DNA of 64,000 nt from Bryobacterales bacterium (GCA_003167495.1 PMSX01000342.1:82122-146121); one strand, 5' to 3'; shown: positions 43,835 to 53,075, numbered from the stretch's first letter. A program made the numbers and translations. Notes: generated by a model not told the origin, from the letters alone.

Positions 43835-46800
43835 TTACTCAATCACGAGAAGCAAATCGCGGGCTTCGACGGCGTCGCGGGGCTTGACGCAAACCTCTTT
43901 TACGGTGCCGCTGATGGGTGCGTAAATGCTCGTCTGCATTTTCATAGCTTCCAGCACGAGTAGGCGGTCGCCCTTGCTCACCTTTTCGCCAGCTGTCACA
44001 TGCAGCAGAGTCACCGCGCCGGGAATTGGGGCGCTTACATCGCCTGGCTTCGCGGGGTCGGCTTTGCGTTTGGCCGGCACTTCTTCTTTGATGGAGCGGT
44101 CACGGATCTCAACTTCGCGCGGTTGGCCGTTGAGTTCAAAGAAAACGGTGCGCATGCCATCTGGGCGCGGGTCGCCGATGGTCAAGAGGCGTATTATCAG
44201 CGTTTTGCCGGGTTCGAGTTCAACTGTCACTTCCTGCCGTTGTTCGAGGCCGTAGAAAAATACCGGAGTTGGCAAAATCTCCAGTTCACCATAGCGCTCG
44301 CGGGCTGCGGCAAAGCTTTCATAAACCTCCGGATACATAAGATAACTCAGGAGATCGGTCTTGGTGAATTCCGGTTGATTGAGGTCGGCGGGAGGGAGGG
44401 TTTCACCCGGACGGCCAGTCACTGGTTTCTCGCCGCGCAGAATGACAGCTTGCAATTTCGGTGGCCAGCCGCCTTCGGGTTGACCGAGCGAACCCATGAA
44501 CATGTCCACCACCGAATTGGGCAGCGTGAGGTGATGATCGGGTGGCAGATTTTCTAATTCTTTGACGGTCATGCCGTGACTCAGCAGATACAGCGCGAGA
44601 TCGCCGACAACTTTGCTCGAAGGCGTGACTTTGACGATGTCGCCGAACGCGAGGTTCACGTCGGCGTACATGCGAGCGACTTCGGGCCAGCGGCCGCCGA
44701 GCCCCATCGCTTCGGCTTGCGCTTTGAGGTTGGTGTATTGGCCGCCGGGCATTTCGTGAATGTAGACTTCGGCGGTGCCGGATTTCGGGGCTTCATCGAA
44801 CGGCGCATAGTAAGTGCGAATGGTTTCCCAATAATCGGAGCAGCGGTTCAACGCTTGGAAACTGAGGCCGGTATCGCGATCTGTGTGGGCGAGAGCCGCA
44901 ACAATTGAGTTGAGATTCGGTTGGCTCGTTGTACCGCTCATGGAAGAAATGGCGGCGTCGGCAATATGCACGCCGGCTTCGGAAGCTTTCAAGATTGTGG
45001 CTGCGTTGATGCCGCTGGTGTCGTGGGTGTGCAGGTGAGTTGGCAGGCCGATTTCTTCGCGCAAAGCTTTAACTAATTGAGAAGCGGCGTAAGGGCGGAG
45101 CAGACCAGCCATGTCTTTGATGGCGAGTGTGTGAGCGCCCATCTTCTCGAGTTCTTTGGCGAGGCGAAGGTAATATTGCAGCGAATATTTGCTGCGGGCA
45201 GGGTCGAGAATGTCGCCGGTATAGCAGATGGCGGCTTCGCAGACGCGGCCGGTTTTGACGGCAGCTTCAACCGCTACCTTCATATTGGGCAGCCAGTTGA
45301 GTGAATCGAAAATGCGAAATATGTCGATGCCTTGGACGGCGGCTTCAGCGATGAAGGCTTCGACAGCGTTATCGGGATAGGCGGTGTAGCCGACGGCGTT
45401 TGAGGCGCGCAACAGCATTTGGAAACAGATGTTTGGGATGCGTTTGCGAAGTTCCGCTAGACGGTTCCAGGGATCTTCGAGGAGAAAGCGCATGGCGACA
45501 TCAAAGGTGGCGCCGCCCCACATTTCGAGACTGTAAAGTTGAGGTAATTCTTTAGCTACGTAATCGGCGATTTGCAGGAGATCGTAGCTGCGGACGCGGG
45601 TCGCCATGAGCGATTGATGGGCATCGCGAAAGGTGGTATCGGTGAGCAGCAAACGTTTTTGTGAGCGGCTCCATTCGGCGAATTTGGTGGGTCCGAGAAG
45701 ATCGAGAAGCTGGCGTGTTCCTTCGGGTGCGGTGTGGAGGGTGGAGTGCGGGACGGGAGCTTCACGGATGACGGCGGGTTTCGGACGTCCCGCCACTTCC
45801 GGGTTGCCATTTACGGTGACGTCGGCGAGATAGTTGAGGAGTTTGGTGGCTCGGTCGCGGCGGGCCGTGAAGGTGAAGAGCTCCGGAGTTTCGTCCAGGA
45901 AGGACGTGGTGGTGACGCCGCTTTGGAAGGCCGGATGCTTGACTACGTTTTCGAGAAACGGGATGTTGGTTTTGACGCCGCGTATGCGGAACTCGCGGAG
46001 GGCGCGGTCCATCCGCTGGCAGGCTTGCGAAAAGTTGCTGCCCCAGGCGGTGACTTTCACGAGCAGCGAATCGTAGAACGGTGAGATGACCGCGCCGCCA
46101 TAAGCTGAGGCGGCGTCGAGCCGGATACCGAAGCCGGCGGGTGACCGATAGGTGTGGATCTTACCGTAATCAGGGACGAAGTTGTTGGCGGCGTCTTCTG
46201 TTGTGACGCGGCATTGCAGGGCGGTGCCGTAGAGTTGGATGGCGTCTTGTTGCGGCAGGCCGATTTCGGCGCCGTGGAGGCTGAAGCCTTGCGCGATTTG
46301 AATTTGTGAGCGGACGATGTCGATGCCGGTTACCACTTCCGTAACCGTGTGTTCCACTTGGACGCGCGGATTGACTTCGATAAAGAACCATTCGTGCGTG
46401 TCGACATCAACGAGGAATTCGACGGTGCCGGCGTTGTAGTAGTTGGCGGTGCGCGCTAGCTTAACGGCAGCGGCGCAGAGCTCGGCGCGAACTTTCTCCG
46501 GGAGGCCGATGGCGGGTGCGATCTCGACAACCTTCTGATGGCGGCGCTGGACGGAGCAATCGCGCTCGTATAAGTGGATGATGTTGCCGTGGGTATCGCC
46601 GAGAATCTGGACTTCGACGTGCTTCGCGCGGCGGATGTAGCGTTCGAGGAAGACGGCTGCGTTACCGAAGGCTGCGCCGGCTTCTTGGCTGGCTTCGGCA
46701 AGTTTTGCGTTGAGAGATGCGGGCGAATCGACGACGCGCATGCCGCGGCCACCGCCACCGAAGGCGGCTTTGATGATGAGGGGAAAGCCGATTCCTTTGG

Positions 46801-47233
46801 CTAACGCTTCGACATCAGCGCCGACTGCGGTTGTGCCTGGAACGACGGGAATGCCCGCGGTTTGTGCTAACTTGCGGGCGGCTGTTTTATCGCCGAGGGC
46901 TTCGAGCATCTCGGGATTCGGACCGATGAAGGTGATGCCGGCGCGCTGGCATGCCCGTGGGAGTGCTGGATTTTCAGAGAGGAAGCCGTAGCCGGGGTGA
47001 ATGGCGTCGACGTTTTTGTCGATGGCGAGATCGACGATGGCGTCAATGTCGAGGTAGGCTTCAACCGGTCCTTTGCCCTGGCCGATGAGGTAGGCTTCGT
47101 CGGCTTTGAAGCGGTGGAGACTCAGGCGGTCCTCTTGTGAGTAGACTGCTACGGTGGTGAGTCCGAGTTCGGTGGCTGCTCTAAAAATGCGGGTGGCGAT
47201 CTCGCCCCGGTTCAACGCGAGAAGTTTTTTCAT
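43835..47233 (-). CDS. pyc: Pyruvate carboxylase, single chain
   Basis: A 1132-residue biotin enzyme that carboxylates pyruvate to oxaloacetate to refill the TCA cycle. The biotin carboxylase domain starts at residue 1 (KKLLALNRGEIATRIFRAAT) with ATP-grasp motifs (FGGGGRGMRVVD, ERDCSVQRRHQKVVEIAPA). The carboxyltransferase domain follows from about 520 (LLTDTTFRDAHQSLMATRVR; metal-binding HTHDTSG). The biotinyl domain at the end carries the attachment Lys in LEAMKMQTSIYA. The full fusion form (PYC type A) is present. The neighbours are tRNA-Arg and the FtsK cassette, neither functionally linked. A 37-base gap separates its start from the divergent cassette, so their promoters must be compact. 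Confidence 0.96.
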   Translation of the reverse strand: MKKLLALNRGEIATRIFRAATELGLTTVAVYSQEDRLSLHRFKADEAYLIGQGKGPVEAYLDIDAIVDLAIDKNVDAIHPGYGFLSENPALPRACQRAGITFIGPNPEMLEALGDKTAARKLAQTAGIPVVPGTTAVGADVEALAKGIGFPLIIKAAFGGGGRGMRVVDSPASLNAKLAEASQEAGAAFGNAAVFLERYIRRAKHVEVQILGDTHGNIIHLYERDCSVQRRHQKVVEIAPAIGLPEKVRAELCAAAVKLARTANYYNAGTVEFLVDVDTHEWFFIEVNPRVQVEHTVTEVVTGIDIVRSQIQIAQGFSLHGAEIGLPQQDAIQLYGTALQCRVTTEDAANNFVPDYGKIHTYRSPAGFGIRLDAASAYGGAVISPFYDSLLVKVTAWGSNFSQACQRMDRALREFRIRGVKTNIPFLENVVKHPAFQSGVTTTSFLDETPELFTFTARRDRATKLLNYLADVTVNGNPEVAGRPKPAVIREAPVPHSTLHTAPEGTRQLLDLLGPTKFAEWSRSQKRLLLTDTTFRDAHQSLMATRVRSYDLLQIADYVAKELPQLYSLEMWGGATFDVAMRFLLEDPWNRLAELRKRIPNICFQMLLRASNAVGYTAYPDNAVEAFIAEAAVQGIDIFRIFDSLNWLPNMKVAVEAAVKTGRVCEAAICYTGDILDPARSKYSLQYYLRLAKELEKMGAHTLAIKDMAGLLRPYAASQLVKALREEIGLPTHLHTHDTSGINAATILKASEAGVHIADAAISSMSGTTSQPNLNSIVAALAHTDRDTGLSFQALNRCSDYWETIRTYYAPFDEAPKSGTAEVYIHEMPGGQYTNLKAQAEAMGLGGRWPEVARMYADVNLAFGDIVKVTPSSKVVGDLALYLLSHGMTVKELENLPPDHHLTLPNSVVDMFMGSLGQPEGGWPPKLQAVILRGEKPVTGRPGETLPPADLNQPEFTKTDLLSYLMYPEVYESFAAARERYGELEILPTPVFFYGLEQRQEVTVELEPGKTLIIRLLTIGDPRPDGMRTVFFELNGQPREVEIRDRSIKEEVPAKRKADPAKPGDVSAPIPGAVTLLHVTAGEKVSKGDRLLVLEAMKMQTSIYAPISGTVKEVCVKPRDAVEARDLLLVIE

Positions 47234-47270
47234 GGCGCAGGAAAGACAAAGTTAACATGATGAGGTTGGT

Positions 47271-47987
47271 ATGAAAGTGGATTCTAGAGAAGTATTGGCG
47301 AAGCTCCAGGGTGAGCCGGCGCCGCTTACGTGGCCGAAACTGAAGAAGGCGTTTGTCAGCAAGAAGTCCGGAGTAACTGAGGGGGACCTGCGCGAAGCGC
47401 TGGCGGCTGAGGGCATTTTCGCCTGGACCAAACCGAAGAATAGCTACTGGTACGTCGATCGCCCGGCGTGGTTGGAGACGGAAATCTTAAAGCTGTCCGA
47501 ACGCAAGGCACTGCCAAAGGTTGCGGTGAAGGGCGCCGGTAAGAAGGAGGTTGAGGATGCTGTCGCACGGTTGGTGGCGGCGAAGAAGATAGTGGCGTAT
47601 CCGGCGGTGGAAGGGAAGAAGAAGGTTTTGGTGGCGGTGGGTGGCCACGACACGTATTGGGCGTATGTGCGGGAGACCATAGCGGAGAAGTTGAAAGAGG
47701 CGGGGATTGAGGAAGCTGGGTTGGAAGAGAAGATTTGGGAGATTTTGCCGACCTTGGAGCCCGAGAAAGATGTGCCAGTATCAACGTCACGGTTGCGCAG
47801 AGCTTTGGGCTTGACACAGGTGGACAAGAAACGTTTTGACGAGGCGGCTCTGCGGTTGCGCGAACAACGGAAGATTTACTTGAGCCAGCATGACCACCCG
47901 CTTGGATTGAGCGCAGAGGACAGGGACTTGCTGATTGACGGGAAGGATGGGAGATACTATGTCGCCATCGCACGCCGAGAGCAGTGA
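47271..47987 (+). CDS. Hypothetical protein, probable tandem winged helices (first gene of the FtsK-nuclease cassette)
   Basis: A 238-residue, Lys/Glu-rich cytoplasmic protein with no known domain that I can name. Regularly spaced helices and a short aromatic wing (WTKPKNSYWYVDRP near residue 60) suggest two or more winged-helix units. A C-terminal block (FDEAALRLREQRKIYLSQHD, then GRYYVAIARR) also looks like a winged helix. It could be a DNA-binding adaptor for the two ATPase genes that follow. It overlaps the downstream gene by 29 bases, a tight coupling. It faces the pyruvate carboxylase gene head to head over a 37-base gap. Codon use is similar to the neighbours. Confidence 0.75.
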   Translation: MKVDSREVLAKLQGEPAPLTWPKLKKAFVSKKSGVTEGDLREALAAEGIFAWTKPKNSYWYVDRPAWLETEILKLSERKALPKVAVKGAGKKEVEDAVARLVAAKKIVAYPAVEGKKKVLVAVGGHDTYWAYVRETIAEKLKEAGIEEAGLEEKIWEILPTLEPEKDVPVSTSRLRRALGLTQVDKKRFDEAALRLREQRKIYLSQHDHPLGLSAEDRDLLIDGKDGRYYVAIARREQ

Positions 47988-49770
47988 GGCAGCGAAACGC
48001 GTGCGGAATCCATTCCTGAGTGCGGTGCTTGGGAATCCGCTGGAGGAGAACCCGACGGATGTCCCGGAGATCAACGCGGAGGCGTTTAGAAAGTGCCTGA
48101 GGTTGATTGACGATGTGAGAGAGCAACGGATTACGCTGGCGTTGTTGCTGTTCGGCGAACCGGGGGCTGGCAAGACGCATTTGCTGAGCCGGCTGCGAGC
48201 GACGTTAGAGAGGGAATCACTGGAGGAGGGGCGGGAATCGGTTTTCATTCCGATCCGCATGGTGACCAGCGCGAACATGCTGTGGCGGTTTCTGCGCAGG
48301 CATTTGGCGGTGGCCCTATTGCGACAGCGGACGTTCGCGAGGGTGATCCGGCAGACGCGCGATGAGATTGCAGAGCAGGATCGGAACCTGGCGGTCATAT
48401 TGGGGAACTTGAACGAAGGTGTCCACTTTGCAGATTCGGCGGCTTGGCTGCGTGGACAGGAGTTGCCGGAAGATGTATTGAAGACGCTTGGGGTTGTGTC
48501 GGCGAGTGATGACGAAGAGCAGGAGGCAGTGAGCCGGCAGTTTATTACGACGGTTTGTGGACTGGGTGAGCCGGTTCCTTTCGTTTTTTGTTTTGACCAG
48601 TTGGAAGCTTTGCGGAGTTATCAAGACGATACGGCGGGGTTTTTCAAGCTAGGACAGGTGATTTCGGATTTGCATGATAGTACGCGCAGTGTGGCGCTGT
48701 TTTCTTGTTTGCAGACTTCGATGCTCCCGGTGTTGGAGACTGCTGTACAGAGCGCAGACCGCGACCGGATGCTGGGGAAGCGTGCGGCGCTGAAGGCGCT
48801 GGATTTCGAGCAGGCCCTACAGTTGATCGCAGCGCGTCTACGTACCGTGCCTGAGCTGCAGGGGCAACACCCGATAAAGAAAAGTGACATTAAAGATCTG
48901 TTTGAACAGGACGGGCTTTGTGTCGCGCGCAAAGTGATTGTGCGTTGTCAGGAGGTTTTCGAGAAATGGTCTCAACAGCCGCCGCCCGCCGTCAAGGCGT
49001 TGCCGGAAGACTTGGAAGACAAACTTCGGAAGCTAGAGCGAACTCCGCGTAGTGAGGACGCGGGGGGTATTCTGCGAACCGGGTTACCCGCTATGCTTCA
49101 TCTGCGGGGGATGAAGTTAATAGCGGCCGAGCGACCAAATTCCGCGTTGGATGGCGTGGTTCAAGGCAAGAAGCCGACCGCGATTGCGGTTGCGAATCAG
49201 AAGGCGGGCTGGGTTTTGATTAAGCGATTGGAGGGCGTGCACAAGGATTGGCAAGCATCCGGTGCACCGGGTTTGGTGATTCTGCGGGATGCGCGAAATG
49301 GGATCGGTGTTGGGGCGGCGAAGACTCGCGAGGCGTTACAAAACCTGGAAAAGGCGGGCGCACGCGTGGTGTCAGTGAAGCCGGAGGCGCTGGCCGTGTT
49401 GGAAGCGATCAGCCGTTTGCTGGCGAATGCGCGGAGCGGCGACCTGTCTTACCGGGGTGATTCCGTGCCGGCTACGACAGTGGAAGAGTGGCTGCGGGGC
49501 AGCATGCCGAGAGCGGTGGATGAATTGCTGGATGAGATCGGCGGAGAGAGGGAAGTGGCGCGGGATGAGTTGGCCAGCATGCTAATGGATTTGCTGGCGA
49601 AGGCAAAAGTAATCTCAGTGGAAGATGCGGCCTCCCAATTGGGTAGAAGCGCGGAGGAGGTAGAAGCGTGTGGGCGGCGCAACGCGTCGCTGGTGGGCTT
49701 TGCCGGTGGGAGCAAGCGCGTTTTGTTCCGTGTTATTGAGCGGCAACCGGCGAGAGAAGCGCGAGAGTAG
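47959..49770 (+). CDS. P-loop ATPase, second gene of the FtsK-nuclease cassette
   Basis: A 603-residue ATPase. The Walker A loop is LLFGEPGAGKTHLLSRL around residues 64-80 and Walker B is FVFCFDQLEAL around 208-218, where Asp-Gln-x-Glu is typical of ORC/STAND-like ATPases. A sensor-like strand VALFSCLQTSMLPVLE follows at about 245, then a lid (ALKALDFEQALQLIAARLRT). A second half from about 370 (TGLPAMLHLRGMKLIAAERP, GWVLIKRLEGVHKDW) is a separate alpha/beta domain unlike the AAA core. It ends in a helical winged-helix-like region (VEDAASQLGRSAEEVEACGR). The start at 47959 has GGGAGA upstream; the track adds eight residues. It may load the nuclease-translocase or sense DNA ends. I found no clear match to BREX, Wadjet or DISARM ATPases. 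Confidence 0.82.
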   Translation: MSPSHAESSEAAKRVRNPFLSAVLGNPLEENPTDVPEINAEAFRKCLRLIDDVREQRITLALLLFGEPGAGKTHLLSRLRATLERESLEEGRESVFIPIRMVTSANMLWRFLRRHLAVALLRQRTFARVIRQTRDEIAEQDRNLAVILGNLNEGVHFADSAAWLRGQELPEDVLKTLGVVSASDDEEQEAVSRQFITTVCGLGEPVPFVFCFDQLEALRSYQDDTAGFFKLGQVISDLHDSTRSVALFSCLQTSMLPVLETAVQSADRDRMLGKRAALKALDFEQALQLIAARLRTVPELQGQHPIKKSDIKDLFEQDGLCVARKVIVRCQEVFEKWSQQPPPAVKALPEDLEDKLRKLERTPRSEDAGGILRTGLPAMLHLRGMKLIAAERPNSALDGVVQGKKPTAIAVANQKAGWVLIKRLEGVHKDWQASGAPGLVILRDARNGIGVGAAKTREALQNLEKAGARVVSVKPEALAVLEAISRLLANARSGDLSYRGDSVPATTVEEWLRGSMPRAVDELLDEIGGEREVARDELASMLMDLLAKAKVISVEDAASQLGRSAEEVEACGRRNASLVGFAGGSKRVLFRVIERQPAREARE

Positions 49771-49774
49771 TTCT

Positions 49775-51628
49775 ATGGTGGAACTCTCTATCTCCGATGT
49801 GAGACGGGCATTGTGGCTGGAGATGCAGGGGAGAGAGTCGGAGGGGGAAGCATCGAATCCGCTCCTGGGGCAAATGTTCCACGAAACGATAGCGGAGCTG
49901 TTGGGAGACGACAAGGCCAGTCAGTGGCAGGCCACGTTAGATCAAGAGACAGTGTCGAGTAGCTCTGCGTTAGAAGAACATATTTACGAAAGATTGATTG
50001 GTCCGAGACTGACGGCGCGGCAGGGAGCACTGCAAGAGGCTGGAGAACAGGTGCTGGCTTTGTGGAAAGCCGTGGGCGAGTTCAGCCGTTGGTTAACCCG
50101 TTTGCTGAGTGATGCGGAGAAGACAGGACGTATTCAGTTCGATAGAGAGACGCGGCAATGGACGGGCGACCTGCAGTTCTGTTTGCCTGAGCAGGTTTTG
50201 ACGTGGGATGTTTGTGAGCGGGGATGGCAAGCGGCGGTGCGCGTTTCGGGAATAGCGGATTCGCTTTGGAAAAACCCCGCGACGGGGCGCTGGTGCGTGG
50301 TGGAGTACAAACTGGGTCGAGGCATGTACAAGATCGACTTAGCCCAGGTATGCCTGTATCACGAAATGTTGACGGCCGCGGGTTTGGCAGATACTAGCGG
50401 CGCGGTGGCGTTGATTGCGTTCAAGCCGGAGTTGGAAGAGACGTTTTTCCAGAGCGATGAATTGAACGTAGTGAAAGCGGAGTTGCGGCAATTGATCGGC
50501 AGCTTAGCGGGAGTTTCGGGAAATGGGAAAGCCGCTGTGACCCCGCCCGAAGTCGGAGATGAGGCCGCGTTTGCGGGGCGCAGATTGGTGGAGATATACG
50601 CGCAATATGGTGTGGGAGTGATGTTGATGGGCGATCCTATTGTCGGCCCCTCGTTCATTCGCTATGGCGTCATGCCCACTGGGCGAGTGAAAGTGAGTGA
50701 GATTCGAAAGCGCGCGGACGAGTTGCAGGTACACATGAATCTGGAAACACCTCCTATGATTCACACTGACCGCGGCCGTTTGGTGATTGATGTCAAGCGT
50801 GCGAAGCCCGAGCCGGTGATATTCAGGTCTGTTTTTGGAAAGCGGCCTAAGCGGTTACCCCTGGAGGGTTCCGCGGAACTGCCGCTTGGCGTAGATTTGG
50901 AGAGATACCTACATTCTGTCGATCTCTCACAGAACAATTGCCCGCATCTGCTGGTTGCGGGGACGGCGGGGTCGGGGAAAAGTGAGTGGATGAGATCGGC
51001 CTTAGCTGGCTTGTTACTCGTGAATGTTCCGTCTACGTTGCAATTGGTTTTGATTGATCCAAAGCGCAGCGCGTTTAATGGAATGGAAGGTTCGCCATAT
51101 CTCTTCCAAGGATGGGATGTGTTGCATCCGGGTGATCGCTCCATTTCGGAGGTATTGGACGTCTTGATTGAAGAGATGAATAATCGGAATCTCTTGTTCA
51201 AGCAACAAAAGGCCGACGATCTAGCGGATTACGTCACCAAAACGGGCAAGCCGTTAGCGCGGATTGTCTTGCTGTGTGACGAGTACTTCGACCTGATTGC
51301 AGACAAGAAGACGCGTTCGGAAATTGAAACACGAGTAGCGCGGCTGGGTTCTAAAGGCCGCTCGTCTGGAATTCACTTGATCCTCGCGACGCAGTATCCG
51401 AAAGCCGACGTGGTAACGGGAGTGCTTAAGGCGAACCTTTCCGGTCGAGTGTGCTTACGCATGACCGACGCGAGACAGTCACAAGTAGTGTTAGGCCAAT
51501 CGGGCGCGGAACGGCTTTTGGGAAAAGGCGATTTACTGTTTCAGGACATCGGCGAGCCCAAGCGCCTCCAGGCCCTTTTTCTTCCCGAGGCGGACCGCCT
51601 ACGCATCTTCAAGACAGGCGAATACTAA
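49775..51628 (+). CDS. PD-(D/E)XK nuclease fused to an FtsK-type DNA translocase
   Basis: A 617-residue fusion. Residues 1-210 show a RecB/Cas4-type PD-(D/E)XK nuclease: LLGQMFHETI (the G-x-x-x-H block, His36), VSGIADSLWKN (Asp162), WCVVEYKLGRG (Glu177-x-Lys179) and QVCLYHEML (the Q-x-x-x-Y motif). Residues 280-617 match an FtsK motor: GPSFIRYGVM-like alpha part, Walker A LLVAGTAGSGKSE near 393-404, Walker B IVLLCDEYFDL near 497-507, and IHLILATQYPKADVVTGVLK plus LLGKGDLLF. It lacks FtsK's N-terminal membrane helices and its C-terminal KOPS-binding gamma domain. So this is a soluble DNA pump with its own nuclease, an architecture I do not know as a named protein. It follows the ATPase by four bases. 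Likely roles are DNA-end processing, plasmid or phage restriction, or replication-associated repair; which is unknown. Confidence 0.88.
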   Translation: MVELSISDVRRALWLEMQGRESEGEASNPLLGQMFHETIAELLGDDKASQWQATLDQETVSSSSALEEHIYERLIGPRLTARQGALQEAGEQVLALWKAVGEFSRWLTRLLSDAEKTGRIQFDRETRQWTGDLQFCLPEQVLTWDVCERGWQAAVRVSGIADSLWKNPATGRWCVVEYKLGRGMYKIDLAQVCLYHEMLTAAGLADTSGAVALIAFKPELEETFFQSDELNVVKAELRQLIGSLAGVSGNGKAAVTPPEVGDEAAFAGRRLVEIYAQYGVGVMLMGDPIVGPSFIRYGVMPTGRVKVSEIRKRADELQVHMNLETPPMIHTDRGRLVIDVKRAKPEPVIFRSVFGKRPKRLPLEGSAELPLGVDLERYLHSVDLSQNNCPHLLVAGTAGSGKSEWMRSALAGLLLVNVPSTLQLVLIDPKRSAFNGMEGSPYLFQGWDVLHPGDRSISEVLDVLIEEMNNRNLLFKQQKADDLADYVTKTGKPLARIVLLCDEYFDLIADKKTRSEIETRVARLGSKGRSSGIHLILATQYPKADVVTGVLKANLSGRVCLRMTDARQSQVVLGQSGAERLLGKGDLLFQDIGEPKRLQALFLPEADRLRIFKTGEY

Positions 51629-51637
51629 AATAGGCTT

Positions 51638-51991
51638 GTGAAATCAATCTGCCTAGTTCTTGCTCTTGGTCTGACGGCCTTTGCGGGCCGCGAGGGAAAT
51701 TTCGTTATTCGCTTTGAGCCAAAGGCAATTTTGCAAACGGAGGCCCAGATTCCGTTTGAGATTACCGTATTGAACGATTTGAAGCAGCCGCTACACGAGG
51801 CGAAGGTAACGCTGCAGATTGAGACCAAAGATCATAAGAACGTCAAGGTGTTCAAAGCGCCAGAAACGACGGCGGGTGTGTATCTGGCCAAGCCGGTGTT
51901 TCCAGAACCGGGCGAATGGAGCGTTTACGTAGAAGTGCACCGTAACGACCAAGTGACCGCTCGCACTTTGGAATACACGGTTCCGAAATAA
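51638..51991 (+). CDS. Small secreted FixH/YtkA-like protein
   Basis: A 117-residue exported protein. It starts at a GTG, followed by a short signal (KSICLVLALGLTAFAGREG). The mature part is beta-rich, with a YtkA-like pattern (IPFEITVLNDLKQPLHEAKV, TTAGVYLAKPVFPEPGEWSV). Related domains occur near copper and heme-oxidase genes, but no such gene is adjacent here. It begins ten bases after the nuclease-FtsK gene; the spacing allows co-transcription with that cassette, though the function seems unrelated. No Cys or His metal-binding pattern is evident. Confidence 0.72.
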   Translation: MKSICLVLALGLTAFAGREGNFVIRFEPKAILQTEAQIPFEITVLNDLKQPLHEAKVTLQIETKDHKNVKVFKAPETTAGVYLAKPVFPEPGEWSVYVEVHRNDQVTARTLEYTVPK

Positions 51992-51994
51992 ATC

Positions 51995-52786
51995 TTAACT
52001 GATAGCGGCGGTAGCGATTTTGCCAGCGAGCGGACTGCTCGCGACTGCGTACTCGCGGCGAGGCATGCGACCCGAAAGAAACGCGGCACGGCCCGCTTCG
52101 ACAGCAAGCTTCATAGCGAGCGCCATACGTTCGGAATCTTCAGCCTCGGCGATGGCGGTATTGAGCAGGACGCCGTCATAGCCGAGTTCCATGGCGATGG
52201 CCGCATCAGAGGCGGTGCCGACCCCAGCGTCGACGATCAATGGCACGTCTGTGATTGCTTCGCGCAAGATTTTCAAGTTCGTGACATTCTGGATGCCCAG
52301 ACCAGAGCCGATGGGAGCGGCGAGCGGCATGACAGCCGAAGCGCCGGCATCGATGAGTTTGCGGGCGTTGACTAGATCGTCACTGGTGTAGGGCAGAACG
52401 ATAAAACCTTCCTTGACTAACAGGCGAGTGGCTTCGAGGAGTCCGGCGTTATCGGGGAACAAAGTTTTCTGATCGCCAATAACTTCGAGCTTGATCCAGT
52501 TGGAAAGACCAACTTCCTGCGCAAGGCGGGCGGTGCGAATGGCTTCGTCGGCGGTGTAGCAGGCGGCGGTGTTGGGCAGGATGTGGATTTTCGAGCGGTC
52601 GATGAAATCGAGTTCGGATTCCTTGGTGCGATCGGTGAGATTCACGCGGCGCACGGCGAGCGTGACCATTTCGGTGGCGGCTGCGGCGTGACAGCGCGCC
52701 ATGAGTTGTTTGCTGCGGTACTTTCCGGTTCCTAGGAAGAGGCGTGAGTGGAAGGTGCGGCCGGCAATCGTCAAAACGTCTTGCAT
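51995..52786 (-). CDS. thiG: Thiazole synthase
   Basis: A 263-residue ThiG, the enzyme that builds the thiazole phosphate of thiamine from deoxyxylulose phosphate, dehydroglycine and the ThiS thiocarboxylate. It opens with LTIAGRTFHSRLFLGTGKYR. IHILPNTAACYTADEAIRTA, NWIKLEVIGDQKTLFPDN (the Schiff-base Lys) and PIGSGLGIQN follow, and the phosphate loop is IVDAGVGTASDAAIAMELGY. The start at 52786 begins right at the conserved N-terminus; the track start at 52834 is too early. No other thi genes are adjacent and no THI-box riboswitch is obvious upstream, where instead a repeat-rich region starts. Confidence 0.94.
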   Translation of the reverse strand: MQDVLTIAGRTFHSRLFLGTGKYRSKQLMARCHAAAATEMVTLAVRRVNLTDRTKESELDFIDRSKIHILPNTAACYTADEAIRTARLAQEVGLSNWIKLEVIGDQKTLFPDNAGLLEATRLLVKEGFIVLPYTSDDLVNARKLIDAGASAVMPLAAPIGSGLGIQNVTNLKILREAITDVPLIVDAGVGTASDAAIAMELGYDGVLLNTAIAEAEDSERMALAMKLAVEAGRAAFLSGRMPRREYAVASSPLAGKIATAAIS

Positions 52787-53075
52787 AATTTCATTATCGC
52801 CGCGCCGGTGGGTGCACGAGTGCCGATAGCCCACGATAGTCGCTTTTTTGCAAAAGGCGAAGGAAAGGCGTTTTTTGCGAAACGAGATTTTGGGCTTGCA
52901 GTGGATTTACGCGACGAACCCAAGAGATTCACGGTGCGAGGCGGCCTGGAGGCGAAGAAAAAGCGTTTTTTGCGAAACGAGGTTCGGCGCGGTTGGTGGT
53001 TTTGCGCTTCGAACCCAATTCGCATGGACGCGACGGTTTGAAAATACGAAGCCAAGCGTTGGTTCGAGGGCAGCG

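Noticed and set aside
47356-48180. 274-codon minus-strand ORF, Pro/Ser-rich
   Set aside because: Antisense to the first two genes of the FtsK cassette, whose overlap and ribosome sites are convincing.
47959-49770. ATPase as BREX BrxC or DISARM component
   Set aside because: It is about half the length of BrxC and lacks the methyltransferase, phosphatase or helicase partners that define those systems.
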